Below, one piece after another: positions 7,805 through 16,509 of a stretch of 39,059 nucleotides of DNA (position 1 is the first letter of the stretch; the number at the start of each line of letters is the position of its first letter). Below the pieces are notes generated by a model, which saw only the letters and a list, made by a program, of their open reading frames with translations, was not told the DNA's origin and did not search any database. Origin of the DNA: Bacillota bacterium (lineage in GTDB: Bacteria > Bacillota > Dethiobacteria > DTU022); contig JAAZIG010000065.1 of the NCBI GenBank assembly GCA_012510325.1, positions 1 through 39,059 on the forward strand, in the 5' to 3' direction. The position numbers were made by a program, and so were the translations under genes.

Positions 7805-9619
7805 TTGAGCAGTCTTCAATGGAAGATTGTGCTGGTCTATTCGCTGCTCCTTCTCTTTGCCCTGCAGCTCATCAGCGTCTATCTGGTGCAGTCGCTGGAG
7901 CAGTACTATCTTCACAATTTCAGAACGGGGCTGGAATATCAGGCCCGGCTGCTGGCCTCTTTTGTTGAACCGCTGCTCCAGGAAGGGCCTAAATCCACGG
8001 AAGATATCGCCCATCTGGTCCGGGAGTTCAGCGGGTTGCGTGAAATAGAGATCGATGTTTTGGATTCGTACGCCCATATCGTGGGCACCTCCAAGAATCA
8101 ATCCCTCGTCGGCGGACGGCTGCTTCGAGACGAGATCAGCCGGGCCCTGGCCGGAGAGCAGAGCGAGACGGCCCGTTTTGACCCCTCGGGGAAGGAGAGA
8201 CGTTACTATCTGGCCTTTCCCCTGCGGGACGGAGAGACGGTCGGCGGGGTGCTCTATCTGAGCGGCTCCCTGAACAAGGTGGATACCGTTTTGAATCAGA
8301 TCAAGCTGATCATGCTGAGCGGCTCGGGGCTTGCTCTGGCGATCAGCTTTTTGCTGGGGGCGATTCTGGCCAAAACGATTACAACACCGCTTCAGGAGAT
8401 CACCCGGCAGGCCGGGCTGATGTCTCGCGGTGATTTTTCCCAGAAGATCGCGGTGAAGTCGGGTGATGAGATCGGCCGCCTCGGGTCGACCTTCAACCAT
8501 CTCGCCGGACGTCTGGACCGAAACATCAAAGAGATCTCTTCGGAGAAGAGTAAAATTGAAGCGATGATCAACCATATGGGCGACGGGGTGATCGCCCTTG
8601 ACGGAAAGGGGCGGCTCATTCATATCAATCCCGCTGCGCGGGAGCTGCTCAAAGATACGTTCAGGGAGCCCCTCCCCCCGGAGTGCTCCGGGTTTGCCCT
8701 GCTCAAAAAGATGATCGGAGCGGATGCCCTGCGCCTGTTCATGCGCGGCCGCCGGCCCCTCACCCTCGATCTTTCCCGGGACAACCCGGCGGTGGACCTG
8801 AGGATTACGCTGGCTCCGTTTAAGGAGGAAAAAGAGGGCCGCCTCGACGGAACGCTGGTGGTGCTCCACGATGTCACCGTCGAGAGAGAGCTGGCCCGGC
8901 AGCAGCAGGAGTTTGTTGCCGATGTGTCCCATGAGCTGCGCACTCCGCTGACAACGATCAAGAGCTATGTCGAGACGCTGCTCGACGGCGCCGCGGCGGA
9001 CCCCGCCGTCAGCGATCGTTTCCTGAATGTGCTCAGCCGGGAGACGGACCGGATGGTCGATCTGGTCAGAGATCTGCTGGATCTCTCCGGCCTCGGTTAC
9101 AGCAGGGCGGAGCTTGAGAGAACAGAGGTCGATCTGCTTCAGCTGGCTGCAGATGCCGTCGAGCAGTCGGAGCAGAAAGCCGGTCTTGCCTGCCCCAAGA
9201 TCGGGCTGAACATTTCGCCGGAGCTGCCTCCGGTGCGGGTCGATCGGGAGAAGATCATGCGCGTCTTTTTGAATCTGCTCAACAATGCGCTAAAATATAC
9301 TCCCGCCGACGGGGAGATCCGGGTTGGTGCCGCCGCCGCGGAGCCGGGCTGGCTGCAGGTTTATATTGAAGACAACGGCCCCGGGATACCCCGGGAAGAT
9401 CTGGAGAGAATATTTGAGCGTTTTTACCGGGTGGAGAAGACGCGCAGCCGCGATTACGGCGGCACCGGCCTCGGGCTTCCCATCGCCCGCCGGGTCGTCG
9501 AGGCTCACGGCGGAAGGATCGGGCTGGAGAGCACTGTCGCAGAGGGGACCAGAGCCTGGTTCACCCTGCCCGTCGCTGCTCCGGAGAAGGGTGGAGGGAG
9601 CGTTGAAGGAAAGGATTAA
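7805..9619 (+). CDS. walK: Sensor histidine kinase WalK (YycG)
   Basis: This 604-residue kinase is organised like Bacillus WalK: transmembrane segment 1 (about 8-28), an extracytoplasmic sensor domain (about 30-155), transmembrane segment 2 (about 162-182), HAMP (about 183-240), PAS (about 250-355), HisKA with H376 in DVSHELRTPL, and a HATPase domain with N-box NLLNNALKYTP and G-boxes DNGPGIP and GGTGLGLPIARR. It phosphorylates WalR, and YycH and YycI are its usual membrane partners. The start is TTG with a weak ribosome-binding site, suggesting coupling to walR. Its 3' end overlaps yycH by 17 bases. Confidence 0.95.
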   Translation: MSSLQWKIVLVYSLLLLFALQLISVYLVQSLEQYYLHNFRTGLEYQARLLASFVEPLLQEGPKSTEDIAHLVREFSGLREIEIDVLDSYAHIVGTSKNQSLVGGRLLRDEISRALAGEQSETARFDPSGKERRYYLAFPLRDGETVGGVLYLSGSLNKVDTVLNQIKLIMLSGSGLALAISFLLGAILAKTITTPLQEITRQAGLMSRGDFSQKIAVKSGDEIGRLGSTFNHLAGRLDRNIKEISSEKSKIEAMINHMGDGVIALDGKGRLIHINPAARELLKDTFREPLPPECSGFALLKKMIGADALRLFMRGRRPLTLDLSRDNPAVDLRITLAPFKEEKEGRLDGTLVVLHDVTVERELARQQQEFVADVSHELRTPLTTIKSYVETLLDGAAADPAVSDRFLNVLSRETDRMVDLVRDLLDLSGLGYSRAELERTEVDLLQLAADAVEQSEQKAGLACPKIGLNISPELPPVRVDREKIMRVFLNLLNNALKYTPADGEIRVGAAAAEPGWLQVYIEDNGPGIPREDLERIFERFYRVEKTRSRDYGGTGLGLPIARRVVEAHGGRIGLESTVAEGTRAWFTLPVAAPEKGGGSVEGKD

Positions 9620-10919
9620 AAGTGCACTGCTTTTATTATTGGTGCTCTGCAGTCTTTTTCTGACTCAGCAGCTGTGGTTTGGACGCCGTCCGGCAGAGAT
9701 GACCGTGGAGAATGGTTATGAGCCGGTTTATTTTGAAGAGCCCCGGCCGCTTTCACAGATGATCGTTCCTGAAGCGATCACTCTGTACAGCCGCGGGCAG
9801 TGTCACCGGCTCCGCCCGGGAGAAACGGATTTTAACCTTTTCTGGGAGAAATCTTCAACCATGTTGCAGGAGCTGGCCGAACCGGGGTATTATTACTATG
9901 CCGAGCCGCCCCCTCCGGAGGCGGAGCGCTGCTTCTCGCTGCAGTTTGAACCGTCCCTCCCGCTGGGGCCCGAGAGCATCTGGCTCAAGGGCCGGAGCAG
10001 CGGAGCGCTGGCGGAACTGGAGATCCGGCGGCTGGAGGACCGCTGCTGGGCGATCTTGAAAGAGAGCGCCGGCGACGCCTCCTTGCTGCTGCTGCCGCCC
10101 GGTTGGAGCACCGAGCTGGCGGCGCTTTACGATCGCTTCGCCCCCGCCCCGGAGCAGCTCTGCGAGGAGCTGCCGGAAGGAGAGCTGAGCCTCTCCCGGG
10201 GGCTTGCGGTTAACCTGGACGCTCCCCTGCTCGTGCCGGTGGGGGTTTCGTCTTTGAAGCGGTTCTCCCTGAAACCGGAACGGCTGGACCGCGAGCTGCT
10301 CCTGAAAACCTTCTTCATCAATCGCAACCTCGTTCGCGAAATCGAGGAGAAGGACGGCGGGTTCATCTATACTGACGGCGAGCAGGGGCTGCGCCTGGGA
10401 AGAGGGCTGGACTACTCGCATCCCCGCCTCGAGAAGACGGCGGGGTTGGACTACACCGCGGCTCTGTTGACCGCGGGAAAGCTGATCAGTTATCACGGCG
10501 GCTGGGTGAAAAATCTGCGCCTGCAAATGCTGGCCGGGGGGGACGAGGAGAAGGAGGGGTCCGGGAGAGCCTGCCGGGCACAGTGGCGCAGTCTCCTTGA
10601 CGGTTACCCGCTTTTGGGAGACAGCGGTGTGCTGATCTATTATCATCACGGGGGCCTGCTCAGCTATCGCCGCAATCTCTATGAGCCCTTGGAGCAGCCC
10701 GGAGACGGGGTGGCAGTGGCGGAATTTAGAAAAGTATTGGAGAAGGCGGTGACGCTGCTGGAGGAAGAGGGCGCCGCCGGGCCGCTCCTGGAGAGGATGG
10801 AGCTGGCCTATTATCTTGAAGGGGAAGAGGCGGTTCCCGTCTGGCAGATTCACCTGAACGGGCGGGAGCTGCTGCTGAAGACTGACGAACTGGTACCGCC
10901 GGAGGGATGGGAACCGTGA
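9603..10919 (+). CDS. yycH: WalK regulatory protein YycH (WalH)
   Basis: The protein (438 residues) has one N-terminal transmembrane anchor (about 5-22, SALLLLLVLCSLFLTQQLW) and a large extracytoplasmic part. That layout, its length and its place after walK match YycH, which together with YycI adjusts WalK activity at the membrane. Sequence conservation in this family is low, so position carries much of the call. The start is TTG 9603, eight or so bases after GGAGGGAG and inside the end of walK. Its TGA stop overlaps the yycI GTG start as GTGA, indicating translational coupling. Confidence 0.82.
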   Translation: MKERIKSALLLLLVLCSLFLTQQLWFGRRPAEMTVENGYEPVYFEEPRPLSQMIVPEAITLYSRGQCHRLRPGETDFNLFWEKSSTMLQELAEPGYYYYAEPPPPEAERCFSLQFEPSLPLGPESIWLKGRSSGALAELEIRRLEDRCWAILKESAGDASLLLLPPGWSTELAALYDRFAPAPEQLCEELPEGELSLSRGLAVNLDAPLLVPVGVSSLKRFSLKPERLDRELLLKTFFINRNLVREIEEKDGGFIYTDGEQGLRLGRGLDYSHPRLEKTAGLDYTAALLTAGKLISYHGGWVKNLRLQMLAGGDEEKEGSGRACRAQWRSLLDGYPLLGDSGVLIYYHHGGLLSYRRNLYEPLEQPGDGVAVAEFRKVLEKAVTLLEEEGAAGPLLERMELAYYLEGEEAVPVWQIHLNGRELLLKTDELVPPEGWEP

Positions 10920-11779
10920 ATTTAGGCCGGGCCAAAACAATTTTAATCTATGCTTTTCTCGGGCTGAATCTCTTTCTCTGCTATCATCTGTTCGGCGGGG
11001 CCCTGCGGGAATCGGCCCGCTTGTGGGTTACGGGCAAAGAGTGGCGCCATATCGAGGAACAGCTTGCCGAAAGCGGCTATCTCCTGGAGACCAGGGTGGA
11101 CCGCGCCGCCCGGAAAAGTGCCTTTTTGACGGTATCGCCCTCGGCGGTGCTGGAAAAGAAAGCGCTGGAACTTTACGGCGCAGCGGTGCCCCCTCCGCAG
11201 GGCTCCGGCGCACCGCTGCTTTACGAAGGCGAAGGGGTTCGTTTGTGTTACTTTCCGGGAGGGCCGCTGCAATTGGAGCTGCTCCCGGGTGTTGCCCTGG
11301 CCGGGGAGGCCGCCGATGAAGCGGGGACTGCGGCGCTGCTGGAACGCTATCTGCAGGAGCAGGGCTTTGCTCCGGCCGGGCTCTGCTATGATCGCCTGAC
11401 GCGCTCGGGCGGCAAGACGGTGTTCCACTATCTGCAGAAGGACGAGGGCAGGCTTCTCTTTAGCGGCTATCTGAACGCAGCTGTGGAGGGGGGTGCCCTT
11501 GTGGAACTGGAAGCGTACCTCCTCGAACCGGAAACCCCTCTTCAGGAGCGGGAAATGGAGGTGATCACGGCTGCGCGAGCTCTTGTGAGGCTCGTCGAAC
11601 TGCTGGGGCCGGCCTCTCCCCCACGGCGCATCGTGAAGGCCGATCTCGGATTTTACAGCCGTAAGTACGATGCGGAGAGGTGGGAGATGCCTCCGGTGTG
11701 GCGGTTTCTGTTTGATGACGGGGAGAGCTGTTTCATCAATGCTTTCACCGGCAACCTGGAACCGGAAACTTCTAACTGA
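10916..11779 (+). CDS. yycI: WalK regulatory protein YycI (WalI)
   Basis: The 287-residue product starts NLGRAKTILIYAFLGLNLFL, the typical short basic stretch and membrane anchor of YycI (transmembrane segment about 8-25), followed by an extracytoplasmic domain. I chose GTG 10916 rather than ATG 10907 because GGAGGG (10901-10906) touches the ATG directly but sits nine bases before the GTG; this also gives a 4-base GTGA overlap with yycH. The last stop base is the first base of an ATG in the murA frame. In Bacillus the next gene would be yycJ, which is absent here. Confidence 0.8.
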   Translation: MNLGRAKTILIYAFLGLNLFLCYHLFGGALRESARLWVTGKEWRHIEEQLAESGYLLETRVDRAARKSAFLTVSPSAVLEKKALELYGAAVPPPQGSGAPLLYEGEGVRLCYFPGGPLQLELLPGVALAGEAADEAGTAALLERYLQEQGFAPAGLCYDRLTRSGGKTVFHYLQKDEGRLLFSGYLNAAVEGGALVELEAYLLEPETPLQEREMEVITAARALVRLVELLGPASPPRRIVKADLGFYSRKYDAERWEMPPVWRFLFDDGESCFINAFTGNLEPETSN

Positions 11780-11793
11780 TGGGAGAAGATGAG

Positions 11794-13083
11794 GTGCAGA
11801 AATTAATAGTGCGCGGGGGAAACAGGCTGCAAGGACGGGTCAAGATAAGCGGGGCCAAGAATGCAGCCCTGGCCATCTTGCCGGCGGTCCTGTTGGCCTC
11901 GGAAAAGGTTTTGCTGAACAATGTCCCCGATATTATCGATGTGCGGACAATGCTGCGCATTGTGGAAGATATGGGGATGACCATCCGCCGCCGGGGACGC
12001 AATTCCCTGGAGTTCCACCCCTCGGGGCTGCGCGGATTTTCGCCGCCGTTTTCTCTGGTGCAAAAAATAAGGGCTTCCTCTTACCTGATGGGCAGTCTGC
12101 TGGGCCGTTTCGGCAAAGCCATGGTTCCGGTTCCCGGCGGTTGCGATCTCGGACCGCGTCCCATCGACCAGCACCTGAAGGGGTTTACCGCCCTGGGGGC
12201 CGCCTGCCGCATCGAGCACGGCGTGATCCGGCTGGCTGCCGACAAGCTGACGGGGGCGCATATCTATCTCGACGTGGTCAGCGTCGGGGCAACGGTTAAT
12301 CTGATGCTGGGGGCTGTGCTCGCCGAGGGGCGCACGGTGTTGGAAAATGTGGCCAAGGAGCCGGAGGTTGTTGATCTGGCCAATATGCTTAATGCCATGG
12401 GGGCAGTGGTGAAAGGCGCCGGAACCGATGTGATCAAGATCGACGGGGTCAGGGCCCTCGGCGGGGCGGAACATGCGATCATCCCCGACCGCATCGAGGC
12501 GGGCACCTTTATGCTCGGGGCGGCGGCGACGGGCGGTAAGGTGACAGTGGGAGAGGTGATCCCGAAACATCTGGAGGCGGTTACGGCGAAGCTGAGAGAG
12601 ATGGGCGTGGCGGTGGAGGTGGAGCCCGAGCAGATCACGGTCAGCCGGACCGGTCCGCTGCTGCCCTCCGATCTGAAAACATTTCCCTACCCCGGTTTTC
12701 CCACGGACCTGCAGCCCCTGGGGATGGTTCTGCTGACCGCAGCCCCGGGGACCAGCATCGTCACCGAAAATGTTTTTGATAACCGCTTTCGCCATGTCGA
12801 TGAGCTGGAGAAGATGGGTGCGCAGATCAAGGTTGAGGGGCGAGCGGCGGTGATCGACGGGGGGGTTCCTCTTTCCGGGGCGCCGGTATCGGCAACGGAT
12901 CTGCGGGCCGGTGCGGCGCTGCTGGTGGCCGGTTTGATTGCCCGGGGGGAGACGGTGCTCGGCGAGGTGGATCACATCTACCGGGGTTACGAAAATATTG
13001 AAAACAAGTTAACCGCACTGGGTGCTCAGATCAAGCGTCAGAACAGAGGGGGTTCTTCCGGTTTGACCGGCGATCCGGGCTGA
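11794..13083 (+). CDS. murA: UDP-N-acetylglucosamine 1-carboxyvinyltransferase (first of two MurA)
   Basis: MurA transfers enolpyruvate from PEP to UDP-GlcNAc, the first committed step of peptidoglycan synthesis, in the cytosol. The protein (429 residues from the chosen start) keeps K22-N23 in SGAKNA, the catalytic cysteine C117 in VPGGCDLGPRP, and the IPDRIEAGTFMLGAA and FPTDLQPLGMV motifs. GTG 11794 is preferred because GGGAGAAG lies eight bases upstream and MQKLIVRGGN matches the usual N-terminus; ATG 11779, overlapping the yycI stop, would add five residues. A paralogue lies at 32841-34133. Its place in the wal operon ties wall-precursor supply to WalRK transcription. Confidence 0.95.
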   Translation: MQKLIVRGGNRLQGRVKISGAKNAALAILPAVLLASEKVLLNNVPDIIDVRTMLRIVEDMGMTIRRRGRNSLEFHPSGLRGFSPPFSLVQKIRASSYLMGSLLGRFGKAMVPVPGGCDLGPRPIDQHLKGFTALGAACRIEHGVIRLAADKLTGAHIYLDVVSVGATVNLMLGAVLAEGRTVLENVAKEPEVVDLANMLNAMGAVVKGAGTDVIKIDGVRALGGAEHAIIPDRIEAGTFMLGAAATGGKVTVGEVIPKHLEAVTAKLREMGVAVEVEPEQITVSRTGPLLPSDLKTFPYPGFPTDLQPLGMVLLTAAPGTSIVTENVFDNRFRHVDELEKMGAQIKVEGRAAVIDGGVPLSGAPVSATDLRAGAALLVAGLIARGETVLGEVDHIYRGYENIENKLTALGAQIKRQNRGGSSGLTGDPG

Positions 13084-13084
13084 G

Positions 13085-13699
13085 ATGGAGTTCTGGCTGA
13101 TCCGCCACGGGAGCACCCGGGCAAACGAGGAGGGGAGATTCCAGGGGCGGCTCGATGTGCCGCTCAGCGAAAGGGGACGCCGTGAGGCGGCGCTGCTGGG
13201 GCGGCGGCTGGCAGGAACCGGCCCCGTCGAGCTCTTTCTCAGCAGCGATCTGCAGCGGGCCTGGGAAACGGCGTTGATTATTTCCCGGGCAATTGAACCG
13301 GTTCCCCTCAGGGAGCCCTGGCTGCGTGAATGCTCCTGGGGTTATGTGGAGGGGCTCCGGCGCAGTGAGGTCAGGGCGATCTATCCGTTTCTTTTTGCGC
13401 CCGACGGGAGCAGACTGAGAGCGCTCCGTGCGGGCGGTGAAGGAGAGAGAAAACTGCTCGCCCGGACCAGAGCCCTGCGGCGAAAGATCCGCCGCAGGCA
13501 CGGAAAGCTCCACCGCGTTCTCCTGGTCAGCCACGGCCGGCTGATCAATGCCTTTGTTGCCGGCGCTCTGGGGTGCTCTACGCGGGAAAGATGGCCCTAT
13601 GCACCTGCTCCGGCTTCCCTGTCTGTTCTCCGCCATTGCCCCGCCGCCGGTTGTTATGAGCTGGCTCTGTTTAACGATACCGCTCATCTGGAACCCTGA
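13085..13699 (+). CDS. Histidine phosphatase family protein (phosphoglycerate-mutase-like)
   Basis: The 204-residue protein has the branch-1 histidine phosphatase pattern: RHGSTRANEEGRFQGRLDVPLS near the N-terminus with the phosphate-accepting histidine of RHG, then SSDLQRAWETA, a glutamate in RECSWGYVEG, and SHGRLINAFVAG with the second histidine. The substrate is unknown; relatives include PhoE-type broad phosphatases and CobC. The region about 100-140 is unusually arginine-rich. It starts one base after the murA stop with no clear ribosome-binding site of its own, so it is probably coupled to murA. It and murA take the place where Bacillus has yycJ. Confidence 0.85.
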   Translation: MEFWLIRHGSTRANEEGRFQGRLDVPLSERGRREAALLGRRLAGTGPVELFLSSDLQRAWETALIISRAIEPVPLREPWLRECSWGYVEGLRRSEVRAIYPFLFAPDGSRLRALRAGGEGERKLLARTRALRRKIRRRHGKLHRVLLVSHGRLINAFVAGALGCSTRERWPYAPAPASLSVLRHCPAAGCYELALFNDTAHLEP

Positions 13700-13708
13700 G
13701 CCTGCGCT

Positions 13709-13740
13709 TTGCACAGCGGTTTCTTTTAAAGTAAACTTTA
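13709..13740 (+). promoter_or_regulatory. Palindrome and weak sigma-A-like promoter before htrA
   Basis: TAAAGT-AA-ACTTTA at 13727-13740 is a perfect inverted repeat in the 59-base gap between the histidine phosphatase and htrA. It overlaps TAAACT (13732-13737), which lies 17 bases after TTGCAC (13709-13714). The -35 match is poor (3 of 6), so the promoter is tentative. The symmetric site over the -10 position would suit a repressor. Confidence 0.35.
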
Positions 13741-13758
13741 GTCAAAGGGGACAGCACG

Positions 13759-14901
13759 ATGAATTTAGAAAATAACGGCGATTTTTCCCGGCAATACCGC
13801 CGGAGCCGCCGCACGGCTCCGGTGTGGATGCTCTTTGTCATCGGTTTTTGCGGGGTGCTGGCCGGCGCTCTTGTGACCTGTTTCCTCCTTGAAGGGATGC
13901 CTCCGTCGCCTGCGGGAGATTCCCCGCAGCCGCCGTCGGCAGCCGGTGAAGCGCCGGCGGAGCTGCCTCCGCCGCATGAGGAGGATCTCGCTGTTGTGGA
14001 GGTGGTCAGCCGGGTGATGCCGGCGGTCGTGGCGGTCAACTCTTATGTGCCCGGCTCCTATTTTGGGAGGAGCGTGCTGATGCAGAGCGGCAGCGGCTCG
14101 GGAGTGATCATCGCGGAAGACGGCTATATCATCACCAACCAGCATGTCATTGACGGTGCTGAACAGATCATTGTCCTGACCGCCGATTCGCGGAGCTTCG
14201 AGGCGACGGTGGTCGGTGAGGACCAGCTCACCGACCTGGCTCTTCTAAAAATTGAGGAGAAAGCCCTCCCCCATGCCTCCCTGGGCGACTCGGGGACGGT
14301 CCGGGCCGGTGAGACGGTGCTGGCGGCGGGGAATCCGCTCGGTTTTCTAAAACATACCGTTACCCGGGGAATCGTCAGCGCCCTGGAGCGTGAAGTGAGG
14401 GCGTCGCAGAGCCAGTATGCCTACACCTATATTCAAACCGATGCGGTGATCAACCGCGGCAACAGCGGCGGTCCGCTGGTCAACTTACGCGGCGAGGTTG
14501 TCGGGATCAATTCGGCCAAGATCAGCGAGGCGGAAGGGATCGGCCTGGCCATCCCCAGCAACACGGTGAAACGGGTGGCCGACGATCTCAGGGAGGACGG
14601 CCGGGTCCGCCGTCCCCAGATGGGGATCCTGATTCAGAATCTGTCCGCGCATACCGGTGATTCCACGGATCAGGGAGTTCATATCAGCGAGGTTAATCCG
14701 GGCAGCCCGGCGGTGGCGGGCGGCCTTCAGGTAGGAGATGTGATTGTTGCAGTGGGCTCAAGAGAGGTCCGCTATATTGCACAGCTTTTTGATGCGCTCT
14801 TAAGTTACTATCCGGGTGATACCGTAGAGTTGACCGTCATGCGGAACGGCCGCAGCCGGACTGTCACCGTTGTCCCCGGCGAAGCGGAGGCGGAGCAGTA
14901 G
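13759..14901 (+). CDS. htrA: HtrA/DegP-like membrane serine protease
   Basis: This 380-residue S1C protease has a short cytoplasmic N-terminus, a transmembrane anchor (about 23-45), a Pro/Glu-rich linker, a trypsin-like domain (about 78-280) and one PDZ domain (about 285-375). The catalytic triad is complete: H129 in TNQHVIDG, D158 in LTDLALLKI and S235 in NRGNSGGPLV. Such proteins handle misfolded proteins at the outer face of the membrane. The ATG has AAAGGGG seven bases upstream. An htrA gene closing the wal cluster is the common arrangement in Bacillus and relatives. The gap before it may hold its own promoter. Confidence 0.93.
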   Translation: MNLENNGDFSRQYRRSRRTAPVWMLFVIGFCGVLAGALVTCFLLEGMPPSPAGDSPQPPSAAGEAPAELPPPHEEDLAVVEVVSRVMPAVVAVNSYVPGSYFGRSVLMQSGSGSGVIIAEDGYIITNQHVIDGAEQIIVLTADSRSFEATVVGEDQLTDLALLKIEEKALPHASLGDSGTVRAGETVLAAGNPLGFLKHTVTRGIVSALEREVRASQSQYAYTYIQTDAVINRGNSGGPLVNLRGEVVGINSAKISEAEGIGLAIPSNTVKRVADDLREDGRVRRPQMGILIQNLSAHTGDSTDQGVHISEVNPGSPAVAGGLQVGDVIVAVGSREVRYIAQLFDALLSYYPGDTVELTVMRNGRSRTVTVVPGEAEAEQ

Positions 14902-14931
14902 CCCTCCTCCGGTGAACGGAGAAGATGAAAT

Positions 14932-15852
14932 TTGCGTGTTATCGTTATTTTTATTGATGGAGTAGGCCTGGGAAAGCTTTCTCCGGAGAATCCCTTTGTT
15001 TTTGCCGAGACCCCCTTCCTGACCGCTCTTTTCCGGGGAAACCCGCTTACAGAGGAGATGAGCGGGTTTCACGATGCCAAGGTGACTCTCTGTGCTCTCG
15101 ATGCACAACTGGGGGTCTCCGGTTTGCCGCAGAGCGCCACCGGGCAGGCGGCGCTCTTTACCGGGAGCAACGCCCCCCGGCAGCTGGGTTACCACCTGAG
15201 CGGCTTTCCGAACAAGGCTCTGCGCGCTCTTTTGGCTTCCAGGGGGCTCTTCGCCTCCTTGCGCGAGCGGGGCTACCGCTGTGATTTTATCAATGCCTAC
15301 CGCCCCACCTTCTTCGAGCAGCTCAAGAAGGGGTTTGAGGAGAGCCGCTACTCCTGTTCAACCCTGATCACCTATTACGCCGGGCTTCCCTTTCATGACA
15401 TCGCTGATATCGAAGAGGGTAAAGCCATCTTTATGGATCTGACCAATGAGCTGTTAAACAGGGCCGGCTTCCACGTTCCCGAGATCACCCCGGAGGAGGC
15501 CGGCCGCAGGCTCATCGAGATCGGCGGGCGCCATGATTTTTCTCTTTTTGAATATTTCATGACCGATTATGCCGGGCACCGGGCCGACCGGGAGGAGGCG
15601 GCCCGAGTGATCGGCTGTCTCGATCGATTTATCGGGACGGCGGCGGAAAGGCTGGATCCGGAGAAGATCCTGCTCATTATCACCAGCGACCACGGCAATA
15701 TTGAGGATCTTTCACATGGCAGTCACACCCTGAACCGGGTGCCGGCGCTGCTGATCGGAGCGGAGGCGGTGCGGCGCCGCCTTGGTCCCGCGCTCCGCGA
15801 TCTCACCGACATCAAGGGAGCTGTTTGCACCGCTCTGGGGGCGGAGCCGTAG
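14932..15852 (+). CDS. Alkaline-phosphatase-superfamily metalloenzyme (iPGM-like)
   Basis: The 306-residue product starts RVIVIFIDGVGLG, a metal-binding aspartate strand of the alkaline-phosphatase fold. LPQSATGQAALFTG (about 63-76) resembles the nucleophile region, and DYAGHRAD and SDHGNIEDLSHGSHT supply further metal ligands. It is far shorter than the roughly 510 residues of cofactor-independent phosphoglycerate mutase, lacking that enzyme's inserted domain, so it is not simply gpmI; a phosphatase or phosphomutase of unknown substrate is the safer call. The start is TTG, with GGAGAAG upstream; the ATG at 14924 is out of frame. Confidence 0.78.
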   Translation: MRVIVIFIDGVGLGKLSPENPFVFAETPFLTALFRGNPLTEEMSGFHDAKVTLCALDAQLGVSGLPQSATGQAALFTGSNAPRQLGYHLSGFPNKALRALLASRGLFASLRERGYRCDFINAYRPTFFEQLKKGFEESRYSCSTLITYYAGLPFHDIADIEEGKAIFMDLTNELLNRAGFHVPEITPEEAGRRLIEIGGRHDFSLFEYFMTDYAGHRADREEAARVIGCLDRFIGTAAERLDPEKILLIITSDHGNIEDLSHGSHTLNRVPALLIGAEAVRRRLGPALRDLTDIKGAVCTALGAEP

Positions 15853-15897
15853 CGGCGGGTGGAGAGCGGCGAAATCTTGGCGAAAGAAGGTGTGAGA

Positions 15898-16509
15898 ATG
15901 CAGGTGCAGACACTGGTAGTGGGTCTTATTGCCACCAACTGTTATCTGGTGGCCTGTTCCGAGACCGGAGAGGGCATTGTTATCGATCCCGGAGCCGGGG
16001 GGAAACGGATCTTGCAGCAGATCAGGCAAAGGGGGCTGAAGATAACTGAAATTGTGAACACCCATGGCCATATCGATCACACCGGAGCCAACGGCAGGCT
16101 CAAGAAAGAGCTGCAGGTGCCCCTCGCTCTCCCGGAAAAAGATCTGGCGATATACCGGAAACCGCTCCTCGGGCTGAGTTTTCTCCTCGGCAGGCCCGTC
16201 CCGCCGGACCGGCTGCTCCGGGAGGGGGAGCAGATCGCCTTCGGGAAGCAGGTGCTGACGGTGGTGGAGACCCCCGGCCATACCCGGGGCTCCATCTCGC
16301 TGTCCGGTTCCGGGGTGGTGTTCACCGGAGACGCCCTTTTCGCCGGATCTGTCGGGCGGACCGACCTGGCCGGGGGCTCGCACAGCCTGCTGATCAGGGC
16401 GATCCGGGAAAAGCTGCTGGTGTTGCCGCCCGAAACGGTGGTCTACCCCGGCCACGGCCCCGCTACCACCATCGGCGCCGAGGCGATGAACAACCCCTTT
16501 CTGCGTTAA
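15898..16509 (+). CDS. Metallo-beta-lactamase-fold hydrolase (YqgX/GloB-like)
   Basis: The 203-residue protein carries the complete metal-binding set: HGHIDHTGAN (HxHxDH), VVETPGHTRGSIS, FTGDALFAGSVGRTDL and VYPGHGPATTIG. This is the pattern of stand-alone glyoxalase-II-like hydrolases such as Bacillus YqgX, which probably cut thioesters; the substrate is not evident. ATG 15898 follows GAAGG at a good distance; the in-frame GTG 15859 would add 13 residues but has no ribosome-binding site. It is not yycJ, which is longer and differs in sequence. Its TAA stop shares the bases TTAA with the stop of the convergent PBP gene. Confidence 0.87.
   Translation: MQVQTLVVGLIATNCYLVACSETGEGIVIDPGAGGKRILQQIRQRGLKITEIVNTHGHIDHTGANGRLKKELQVPLALPEKDLAIYRKPLLGLSFLLGRPVPPDRLLREGEQIAFGKQVLTVVETPGHTRGSISLSGSGVVFTGDALFAGSVGRTDLAGGSHSLLIRAIREKLLVLPPETVVYPGHGPATTIGAEAMNNPFLR

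Noticed and set aside
7787..8932. Antisense frame of 381 codons opposite walK
   Set aside because: No motif and no start signal; walK has a complete kinase architecture.
11803..12975. Antisense frame of 390 codons opposite murA
   Set aside because: The sequence is rich in His, Gln and Arg with no domain, and murA is certain on the other strand.
15898..16509. YycJ (WalJ) near the wal operon
   Set aside because: The protein has the shorter glyoxalase-II-like pattern of YqgX and lies two genes past htrA, not next to yycI.
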